A stretch of DNA of 26,978 bases from Lachnoclostridium sp. UBA1308. Lineage in GTDB: Bacteria > Bacillota > Clostridia > Lachnospirales > Lachnospiraceae. Below are positions 1-6,731 of the stretch, in pieces. The translations under genes and the position numbers were made by a program. The DNA lies in assembly GCA_002307215.1 (NCBI GenBank), contig DBTU01000016.1:1-26978 (forward strand), written 5' to 3'. A model generated the notes under the pieces. That model did not search any database. It was not told the origin of the DNA and was given only the letters and a program-made list of their open reading frames with translations. Numbering within the stretch: the first letter of the stretch is position 1; each line of letters opens with the position of its first letter.

Positions 1-58
1 GTCAAATGCGGCCATTTTTTGGCTACCCACTACTTTCTTTCACACTAAGCACCCCCTA

Positions 59-301
59 CTATTCTTTAAGCTTTGATGGTCTATAATATTTTCTGCGAAG
101 TTCCTCCTGCTGCTCTTTTCTCTTTAATACATCCGACAATAAATATACATTCTTTTTAATCGGCATCAGCTTACCTGATTTAACCATCTGACTAAGTCTG
201 GCCCTTTTTATATCTAAAATTTCTGTAACTTCCTTTGAAGTTAGAACTAGCTCACTAATCATTCTGCCGTCGATAATTTCCATAAAACTATTCCAATCCA
301 T
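59..301 (-). CDS. Small helix-turn-helix (MerR/excisionase-like) DNA-binding protein
   Basis: The 80-residue product has a single winged-HTH-like core at about residues 20-65: 'LTSKEVTEILDIKRARLSQM' is followed by a short basic loop and 'YLLSDVLKRKEQQ', the pattern of MerR-like or excisionase-like proteins (helix, turn, recognition helix, beta wing, helix). The C-terminus is basic. It lies 43 bp downstream of the TnsD-like gene on the same strand. It has no recognisable Shine-Dalgarno, but TATAAT (317-312) preceded by TGA gives an extended -10 only 10 nt before the ATG, so its own transcript would be leaderless or nearly so. A regulator of the element or a directionality/target factor is an inference; no specific family member is recognised. 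Confidence 0.7.
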   Translation of the reverse strand: MDWNSFMEIIDGRMISELVLTSKEVTEILDIKRARLSQMVKSGKLMPIKKNVYLLSDVLKRKEQQEELRRKYYRPSKLKE

Positions 302-344
302 TTTTTTCTATATTATATCATACCTATAAACAATTGTATAGAGA
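302..344 (-). promoter_or_regulatory. Extended -10 promoter for the small HTH gene
   Basis: On the minus strand the gap between the TnsD-like stop and the HTH start reads TATACA, 17 nt, then TGATATAAT (an extended TGn plus a perfect TATAAT at 317-312), then 10 nt to the ATG. The predicted start point is about 4 nt before the start codon. There is no AGGAGG-like sequence in between. Confidence 0.5.
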
Positions 345-2129
345 TTATGGCTTATATTCTAATAATCTTTCATGGATATACTTTGTCAAATCAGGGAAAT
401 TACGCACAAGGACAGTTCTGCTAACACCAATAGACTTATAGAGTTCTTCGCTACTGATTTGATTATTACTTAAATGAGTTTTGTATAATACTTCATTTGC
501 TTTATTAAGGATTTCATCCCTATAATTTTCTTTGAATAAGTCGGTTTGCAGATTCTTATATTCTTTGACTTTTGGGAGCAGGCCCCATTGTCTTAACGAT
601 TCTGGACATATATCTAATTCCTCGCATATGGAATTAATCGTAATGGGTATCCGGCTGTCAATTAATTCTTCAACTACAGATGTGAACATTCTCTCTCGTT
701 CTTCCTTAGATGATGCCTTGTCAGGTCTACGAACTTTTTTGTTGAATTGTAGTAACTGACATTCGATGCTTAACCAATAATATAAAAAGTCATTGTACTT
801 AAGCCCTAATTCACTACGGATTTTCTTTGCTGGAATACCTTTTATGACATTATCTTTAATTCTTGACATAATGACTTCATTATTGGTTGAAGGTATATTA
901 ACCGGTAGATCATCTTGGGCTATAATATGATTAGCAGCTAAGAAGATAATTGACCTTGTTACTTTGTCTTGAGAAGAATTAAGCTTAAGAGTTAATTCCT
1001 TTAAAGTGCAGCAGCTGCTTAGTAGAGGTCTTACTTTGTTCCAAGCGAACTGAATAAAGAAACTTCTTTCACAGAGCAATCCATTAGTATCAAGTGCATA
1101 CTCAGTAGCACATGATTTGCAGTACATATAATATTTTAGGGTATCACCTGATTTGTGAATCCTTAAAGAGCTTGGAGTTCTTTTTAGTGAGCCATTTTTA
1201 AGATATTGTTTACACCAAGGGGCCTGGCATGTAAGGTTATCAATTAATCTGACTTTCGGTCTTAAGATTGAAACAATATATTCTTGGGGTAAATTCATGC
1301 TGAAGAATTCTTGAATTGGAACATTACATTTACGTAAAAAATGAAGAATTGATCCTAAGTGTATAAACGTCAGTGATGATTTAGTACATCTTGCTAATTG
1401 CATTATAGAAGACATTGTAGTCTTCTCATCCATGGTTAGTACATTCTTATAAGGTTCTGTAAAAAATAAAATTCGTAGAGCTATATTCTGTTCATTATTT
1501 ATGTTACCAATTGAATGTAAAGGTGATGTTTTTTGATTTAACATATAATGCCAATCAGCATAGATTCTTTGTTCATTGCCACTGCTGACATATTGCATTC
1601 TTAAATTTTTGCATAAATCAAAACCACAAGAAGGGCACTCTCTAATATCGGCTGAATTAGGGAGTATGGGTATAAAACTATTACAATTACTACACTTTGT
1701 ATTAAGTTCAAGTCCATGTCTCTCGCAATGTTTAATTTCTGTTACCTGCCATATTAATTTGAAGTACGGATTTTCAGAGATACATTCGGGACAAAATTTT
1801 CTGTTAGTATCGATGAGATTACCTAATATACGACTGTGATTTATATCATCTATATCAACACCAAACTTTTTGAAAACATTCATAAAAGTTATGTCCTCAA
1901 GTGTATTCTGGCTAGTTAATAACAATGAGGACAATAGGCTTAAATCTAGTGTGCTAGATGGGGTAACATCAACTAATCTAGAAATAGATGATTGGGGATA
2001 ATGGGTATTTGATTTTAAGACATGGCGCCATAGGTAGTGAGAACTTATAAAATTTGAATTCGATACTCTTTGAAGATAACTTGAAAGACACTCTCCTTGT
2101 TCGATTGCAGGCCGGATTAGTAATTCCAT
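345..2129 (-). CDS. tniQ: TnsD/TniQ-family Tn7-like transposition target selector
   Basis: The protein has 594 residues from the ATG at 2129, chosen because AAGGAGG (2142-2136) is 6 nt away; a TTG one codon earlier is too close. The N-terminal TniQ region starts 'LLIRPAIEQGECLSSYLQRV' and contains a zinc-binding cluster with C113-x2-C116, 'HCERHG' (C135, H138), C146-x2-C149 and C165-x2-C168, the hallmark of TniQ/TnsD. A second Cys-rich segment ('CQAPWCKQ' ... 'CKSCATEYALD') and a long C-terminal half with several HTH-like helices match the longer TnsD rather than short Cascade-linked TniQ. In Tn7-like elements TnsD binds an attachment site and recruits TnsC. No tnsA, tnsB, tnsC, cas gene or CRISPR array is visible in the window; the core transposase may lie further left. 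Confidence 0.85.
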   Translation of the reverse strand: MELLIRPAIEQGECLSSYLQRVSNSNFISSHYLWRHVLKSNTHYPQSSISRLVDVTPSSTLDLSLLSSLLLTSQNTLEDITFMNVFKKFGVDIDDINHSRILGNLIDTNRKFCPECISENPYFKLIWQVTEIKHCERHGLELNTKCSNCNSFIPILPNSADIRECPSCGFDLCKNLRMQYVSSGNEQRIYADWHYMLNQKTSPLHSIGNINNEQNIALRILFFTEPYKNVLTMDEKTTMSSIMQLARCTKSSLTFIHLGSILHFLRKCNVPIQEFFSMNLPQEYIVSILRPKVRLIDNLTCQAPWCKQYLKNGSLKRTPSSLRIHKSGDTLKYYMYCKSCATEYALDTNGLLCERSFFIQFAWNKVRPLLSSCCTLKELTLKLNSSQDKVTRSIIFLAANHIIAQDDLPVNIPSTNNEVIMSRIKDNVIKGIPAKKIRSELGLKYNDFLYYWLSIECQLLQFNKKVRRPDKASSKEERERMFTSVVEELIDSRIPITINSICEELDICPESLRQWGLLPKVKEYKNLQTDLFKENYRDEILNKANEVLYKTHLSNNQISSEELYKSIGVSRTVLVRNFPDLTKYIHERLLEYKP

Positions 2130-2144
2130 CAATTGCCTCCTTGA

Positions 2145-2177
2145 TTTTCTACTTAGTTTTTCTTAACTAATAGAAAA
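2145..2177 (-). promoter_or_regulatory. Inverted repeat upstream of the tniQ ribosome site
   Basis: Two 13-nt arms, TTTTCTA(c)TTAGTT and AACTAATAGAAAA, match perfectly apart from one bulged C and are separated by 6 nt. The repeat ends 2 nt before the tniQ Shine-Dalgarno (2142-2136), so it could act as an operator or as an mRNA hairpin next to the ribosome site. It lies in the divergent region 2130-2534, which has no assigned gene. Confidence 0.5.
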
Positions 2178-2221
2178 TATACATGGAAAATTGTAAGGAA
2201 CTATAATGAAATATAAAATAT

Positions 2222-2349
2222 TAAGTTTGTAAATAACTATTTTATTTTGTCGAGTATAGTGGTAAAATATGGATGAGATGAATTATATCAAAATAAATAG
2301 AAGATAAAGAGAAGAAAGAAAATGAACTACATATATTAGCAATGGGAAG
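2222..2349 (+). promoter_or_regulatory. Duplicated promoter-leader module, copy A
   Basis: This stretch aligns with 8776-8899 over about 125 bp. Two blocks are identical: 21 nt at 2256-2276 (includes TAGTGGTAAAATATGGATGA) and 19 nt at 2308-2326 (AGAGAAGAAAGAAAATGAA). The first contains an extended -10 promoter (TGG then TAAAAT, 2263-2268). From that -10 to the TTG start of the phosphoesterase gene is 266 nt, a long leader. The rest of 2130-2534 holds the tniQ inverted repeat and a 27-codon open frame at 2396-2479 without a ribosome site. Confidence 0.65.
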
Positions 2350-2534
2350 ATAAACATATCAATGAATACATAAATCTTATCAAAATCAGTAATTAATGCT
2401 TAATAATACGATAGCATGTGAAACAATGGGTACAGAAAATAACATTGCAAAAGTCACTGCAATTTTTAAGCAATCCTAAAAAAGTTACAATTATTAAATA
2501 AAAGAAAACTCAATACTAAAGTGAGGTGTGTACT

Positions 2535-3827
2535 TTGTCGAAAATTTCTTTTATTCATTTATCAGATATTCATTTTGTAAAGTCAAGTAATAAACCAGAT
2601 GATATTGATAATGATTTACGTAAAGCGATAATAACTGATTTAAAATCCAATGCCACGAAAACTTTAAATAATGTATGTGGTATTCTAGTCACTGGAGATA
2701 TTGCCTTTTCCGGCAATACTGAGGAATATAATATTGCTAAAGACTATCTCAATGAAATTTGTGAAATTTTTAATATCAAGCCAAGCGATGTATATTGTGT
2801 GCCAGGAAACCACGATGTTAATCAAATCACAATCGACAACTCTGCTTTTGTTCCAATTGCGCAAGATGCCGTCGAGTCTTCATGTACCATTGATGCTGCT
2901 GATAAAGAATTTAGCAAATACATAAATGCTGATAACCAAAGCATGTTATTTATTCCTATAGAAAATTATAATAATTTTGCGAGGAGATTTGAATGTGATA
3001 TTTCCAACAATAAAATTTCTTGGCAAAAAGGCTTTGATTTAACTGATGAGTTTCATTTCAGGATTATTGGTATTAATTCTTCTTTTATCTCCACTAAAAC
3101 AGATTATAAAACAGGTAGATTAATGTATATAGGTCAATCTCAAATTCCAGATTATAGTGATGGCACAGCTACACTATTAATGTGTCATCACCCACCTGAA
3201 TGTTGGAAGTTTAAAGGAGACATGTTGTCACGTATAAACAAACGAGCTGATATACAACTATATGGTCATATGCATTCGCAATCATTTGACATAAGTGAGA
3301 ATAATGTCATACTCTACTCAGGCGCCGTACATCCCACAAGAACTGTTGATTGGCTACCAAGATATAATTGGCTATCAATCGAGGGGGAAATTGAAAATAA
3401 TGAAAAAATACTAAATATAGAGATATTCCCAAGATGTCTAAGTTCAGATAGAGACTCATTCACATTTGATAGTTCTTGTGGAAAAGGCAAAAATTCTATT
3501 AAACATAAAATAAATATAGATAAAAAAAGAAAAGAAAACCTTGAGGATTCTCAACCATGTATTTTAAACGAACCATTTACTCAACAAGCGTTTATAGATA
3601 ATGCTTGTATAGTTATTGATGAACGAGAAATCGTATATAATTTTTATGACTTATCTTGGGTTAAGCAGATTGAAATCCTTACATATTTAGATTTAATATC
3701 AGAAGAAGATAAATCAAAATCTATTGCAACAGTTCTTACAAATGCAATTAATCATGCTAAAGAGCAGGGAAAGCTTGAAGCTTTGTACAAAAAGATTCTT
3801 GACGAAATTAATTTGGAGGTAAAATGA
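2535..3827 (+). CDS. Calcineurin-like metallophosphoesterase of a GTPase-associated conflict system
   Basis: The start is taken as TTG at 2535, because GAGGTG (2523-2528) is 6 nt upstream; the GTG at 2526 overlaps that site. The 430-residue protein carries the full metallophosphoesterase set: D11-x-H13 in 'HLSDIHF', GD at 54-55 in 'LVTGDIAFSG', 'GNHD' 91-94, 'CHH' 217-219 and 'GHMH' 244-247, so two-metal catalysis should be intact. The substrate (nucleotide, nucleic acid or phosphoprotein) cannot be told. There is no signal peptide, so it is cytoplasmic. After about residue 360 comes a separate small helical tail ending 'INHAKEQGKLEALYKKILDE', resembling adaptor/effector-associated domains that bridge effectors to partners. 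It is the first gene of a five-gene operon and its stop overlaps the next start (ATGATGA). I infer it is the effector or signalling enzyme. Confidence 0.85.
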   Translation: MSKISFIHLSDIHFVKSSNKPDDIDNDLRKAIITDLKSNATKTLNNVCGILVTGDIAFSGNTEEYNIAKDYLNEICEIFNIKPSDVYCVPGNHDVNQITIDNSAFVPIAQDAVESSCTIDAADKEFSKYINADNQSMLFIPIENYNNFARRFECDISNNKISWQKGFDLTDEFHFRIIGINSSFISTKTDYKTGRLMYIGQSQIPDYSDGTATLLMCHHPPECWKFKGDMLSRINKRADIQLYGHMHSQSFDISENNVILYSGAVHPTRTVDWLPRYNWLSIEGEIENNEKILNIEIFPRCLSSDRDSFTFDSSCGKGKNSIKHKINIDKKRKENLEDSQPCILNEPFTQQAFIDNACIVIDEREIVYNFYDLSWVKQIEILTYLDLISEEDKSKSIATVLTNAINHAKEQGKLEALYKKILDEINLEVK

Positions 3828-4894
3828 TGAAAAATGTATTTTCTAAAAATTATATTAAGGTATGCCCTAATCCGCTAGAAGGGCAATTGGAAAAAAGGTG
3901 GCAAGGTATCGATAAATACTGTAACAGAAAAGACGTTGATATATCAGATCTTGTTATGATGGCTTTTGGCCTAAATGTAAGGGAGCAATTTAAAAATGAT
4001 TTTGTTTCCATTTTTCAAGATATCGACATGAGGTTTCAAGATAACAGCTTAAGAGAACTATCAATTTTATCATCTATCTGCTTAATGAAGCTAATGCAAT
4101 TAGAATCATTAAAAGTAACTATTGCAGTTTCAGTAATGTGTTTGTCCCATTACAATCTCGAAATATTAGTGCCAGAATTAGTTACCGAAGCATTTGAGTG
4201 CTTTTTTCAAACTTCATCTGAGCTTCGAGAAAAAGAAATAAAATGCAAAACATACGCTACAAAAAGCACAGATGAGTTCATTAAGTTATCGGAAGGATTA
4301 ACAACGCTGGACGATACGGGTATACAATCACTTTCAAAATCTTTATTAGAACTTAACAAAAACTTTAAGCTTATAAATGTAAATCAAACAAATATAAAAG
4401 AAAAATTGGATATTTTAAGCGAGGATTCTGATATTTTATCTTGGATAACTGGTAGCTGGAGCAATGAGCTAAATAAATCAATTTCAAAAACAACAGCACC
4501 ACTCAATATTGCCTTAATATTAGGAAAAGAATTAGCTGACCTTGTAAAAGTTTGTCCAGGACCTTTTGCATTTGAAGGATTTTTGGAAAAAATGTTATCC
4601 AATTGTAAATCAGATACTAAATCATACTCCCTTGTTAAAATTATTGATTCTCTTGACAATGACAAAAAAATGTCAATATTAAAGGATTATCCTGTTAATT
4701 TAAGCTTACAGTCGAATACCCCGCTGTTGATTTCAATAAATTGCGCTTTAGAAGCAAATATGCCTGATGTATGGAAAAGTACAGCGTCAAACAAACTTTC
4801 ATTTAATGTAGAATTAGTAGAGAATACTATTTTGGAATGGGCAAAAATGATATACCTTGAATGTATTCTCGAGAAATTAGAAGGTTGTGAATAA
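3824..4894 (+). CDS. GTPase-associated system helical (GASH-like) protein
   Basis: This 356-residue protein is predicted to be almost wholly alpha-helical, soluble and without catalytic motifs. It opens with 'CPNPLEGQLEKRWQGID' and continues with Leu/Ile-rich amphipathic helices. Position, length and composition match the helical component that accompanies double-GTPase systems (named GASH in domain collections, from memory). The start ATG at 3824 follows GGAGGTAAA; a second ATG at 3827 has better spacing (7 nt), so the true start may be one codon later. The gene overlaps the phosphoesterase stop by 4 nt and is followed after 2 nt by the first GTPase, indicating translational coupling. A scaffold or regulatory role linking phosphoesterase and GTPases is inferred. 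Confidence 0.65.
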   Translation: MMKNVFSKNYIKVCPNPLEGQLEKRWQGIDKYCNRKDVDISDLVMMAFGLNVREQFKNDFVSIFQDIDMRFQDNSLRELSILSSICLMKLMQLESLKVTIAVSVMCLSHYNLEILVPELVTEAFECFFQTSSELREKEIKCKTYATKSTDEFIKLSEGLTTLDDTGIQSLSKSLLELNKNFKLINVNQTNIKEKLDILSEDSDILSWITGSWSNELNKSISKTTAPLNIALILGKELADLVKVCPGPFAFEGFLEKMLSNCKSDTKSYSLVKIIDSLDNDKKMSILKDYPVNLSLQSNTPLLISINCALEANMPDVWKSTASNKLSFNVELVENTILEWAKMIYLECILEKLEGCE

Positions 4895-4896
4895 TT

Positions 4897-5904
4897 ATGG
4901 AAGATGCTAATATAATAAATAGAATTCCTGCAATAGAGGTTGAGCAGGTACCTGATATTGATACACTTATAAGTGATGAAATAGAGACCTTAAATTCAGA
5001 TGAACTCTATGAGGATGCTGAAAAGCCGGGTTATTTAAGGTTACCTCATGGTAATGCATTAACATTAGATGAAATATATCCAATAACAGCATCTGAAGAA
5101 AGCAAAATAATTGCTTTTATTGGGCCTTATGAAAGTGGAAAAACTACGATAGAAACTACAATTTATCAATTGTTTCAAAGAACCCCTTTTTGTGGACTCT
5201 ACTTTTCAGACTCTGCTACATTGACAGGGTATGAGGAACGCTCATTTTATACCCGCTTAAATTCAAAAAATAGGACGGCATCAACATTAAGAACAAGTAG
5301 ATTCAATGAAAGAATATTTTTGCACATGAAGCTATTTGACCCAAAAACAAATTCAAAAACAAATTATTTGTTTGCTGATATATCAGGAGAGTTCATATTT
5401 TCACACAAAGGAAATGTTACTACTTTAAAAGAAAATATGCCCTTTTTGAAAGCGACTGATGATTATACATTTGTACTTGATGGAGTGCAACTGGCAGATA
5501 AAACTCTTCGCAATGGTGCTATAGATTCAATGCGTAACATGGCAAGAACAATTTTTGATGCACAGTTATTCACAAATCATACTCATGCACAAATTATTGT
5601 TAGCAAATACGATGCAATTCAAGCATCCGCAGATGCTAATTTAAAAGCGGCTGTTGAAAAGAGTGTACAAAGCTTGGTATCCTTAGTAAGTAAATATATT
5701 TCAGACGTAACTGTCCATAATATAGCGGCAATGCCACAAAACAAAGGACTTGCTATCGGTTATGGAATAGATGGATTATTAAAAACATGGATGCAAAAGA
5801 ATTGTCAAAATTCAAGCTATATTCCATGTGCTCCTACAAATAACTTGAAGTCAGAGTTCAATAAATTGAACTACAAATTGCTAGGTGGTGAAACAAATGG
5901 ATAA
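4897..5904 (+). CDS. Double-GTPase family protein 1 (DO-GTPase1-like)
   Basis: The 335-residue protein has a roughly 60-residue acidic N-terminal extension and then a P-loop NTPase domain: Walker A 'GPYESGKTT' at 76-84, a G3-type 'DISGE' at 161-165 and a G4-like 'SKYD' at 236-239 after the strand 'AQIIV'. This order fits the TRAFAC-type GTPases found in pairs in prokaryotic conflict loci. The gene lies 2 nt after its upstream neighbour and overlaps the next gene by 8 nt, with a second P-loop protein immediately following, so the two GTPases probably act together. The nucleotide switch and membrane- or partner-sensing role are inferred. The ribosome site is weak (GAAGG 13 nt upstream), consistent with coupled translation. 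Confidence 0.8.
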   Translation: MEDANIINRIPAIEVEQVPDIDTLISDEIETLNSDELYEDAEKPGYLRLPHGNALTLDEIYPITASEESKIIAFIGPYESGKTTIETTIYQLFQRTPFCGLYFSDSATLTGYEERSFYTRLNSKNRTASTLRTSRFNERIFLHMKLFDPKTNSKTNYLFADISGEFIFSHKGNVTTLKENMPFLKATDDYTFVLDGVQLADKTLRNGAIDSMRNMARTIFDAQLFTNHTHAQIIVSKYDAIQASADANLKAAVEKSVQSLVSLVSKYISDVTVHNIAAMPQNKGLAIGYGIDGLLKTWMQKNCQNSSYIPCAPTNNLKSEFNKLNYKLLGGETNG

Positions 5905-6730
5905 TAAATGTTTTATTGCGGGGTTGCCTAATGCAGGAAAAACAACTTTCCTTGCAGCTTTAATGAATTTAATTAGTGCAGATAATTATGATTCAAAACT
6001 CAAATTACATAGAATTGAGAATGTACAGTATCTTGCTAACTTGAGCGAAAAATGGGTGAACATGGAGCCTTTGGAGAGAACATTTCAAACCAACGAGCAC
6101 AAAGACATAACAATAAATTTAGAACTTCCTAATAAAGAAACCGTTGACTTGTATTTGCCTGACTTATCTGGCGAGACATTTCAAAAAATATATGCAGTAC
6201 ATGAAATTCCAGAAGAATTAGCAAACTATATAATTGAAGCAGATACATTCTTGTTTTTTGTAAATGTGAAAAATGTAAAAGAACTCGGATTGATTTCGGA
6301 ACACTTTAGAGATCAAAATAATGAAGAGTCTATCAATACAAAGCCCCTGACCCGTGATCCAAAAGAACACGATCCATTACAGATCCAAATTATTCAGTTG
6401 CTAAGAATTTTTTTACACCTTCGTAAAAATAAAAAGATTAAAATAGGGTTTATGTTCTCTGCTTGGGATTTAATGAAGTCAAACTGTAGCGAAATGAAGC
6501 CTGAGCAATTTTTAAATGAACGCATGAATATGTTATCACAATATTGTAACTCTAACCCACAATATATAGAATATTACACATGGGGAATTAGCGCTCAGGG
6601 TGGTGAACTTGAACAAAAAGACTCACTTTTGGATAAGGAGTATCCTTACCAAAGGATACTTGTTGAAAGTAATGATGATTATATTGGTAATGATTTAACT
6701 TTGCCACTATATTTGTTGATAGGTGATTGA
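5897..6730 (+). CDS. Double-GTPase family protein 2 (DO-GTPase2-like)
   Basis: The ATG at 5897 is preferred over upstream in-frame GTGs because AGGTGG (5883-5888) sits 8 nt before it and the Walker A would otherwise be set back. The 277-residue product starts directly with 'CFIAGLPNAGKTTFLAAL' (Walker A 9-17). It has a G3-like 'LPDLSGETF' (D89) and a G4-like 'SAWD' at 188-191. It shares the D-x-SGE signature with the preceding GTPase, so the two are distant relatives, but lacks the N-terminal extension. It overlaps the upstream gene by 8 nt and ends 1 nt before the GAP1 start. I infer a heteromeric GTPase switch regulated by the following protein. Confidence 0.8.
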   Translation: MDNKCFIAGLPNAGKTTFLAALMNLISADNYDSKLKLHRIENVQYLANLSEKWVNMEPLERTFQTNEHKDITINLELPNKETVDLYLPDLSGETFQKIYAVHEIPEELANYIIEADTFLFFVNVKNVKELGLISEHFRDQNNEESINTKPLTRDPKEHDPLQIQIIQLLRIFLHLRKNKKIKIGFMFSAWDLMKSNCSEMKPEQFLNERMNMLSQYCNSNPQYIEYYTWGISAQGGELEQKDSLLDKEYPYQRILVESNDDYIGNDLTLPLYLLIGD

Positions 6731-6731
6731 A

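Noticed and set aside
11..23. Short hairpin GCCA-T5-TGGC near the left end as a terminator
   Set aside because: The stem is only 4 bp, too weak to support termination.
2321..2340. Five-codon frames MNYIY and MNHIY at the same place in both modules
   Set aside because: They are too short to judge, and the preceding purine run is not a convincing ribosome site given its spacing.
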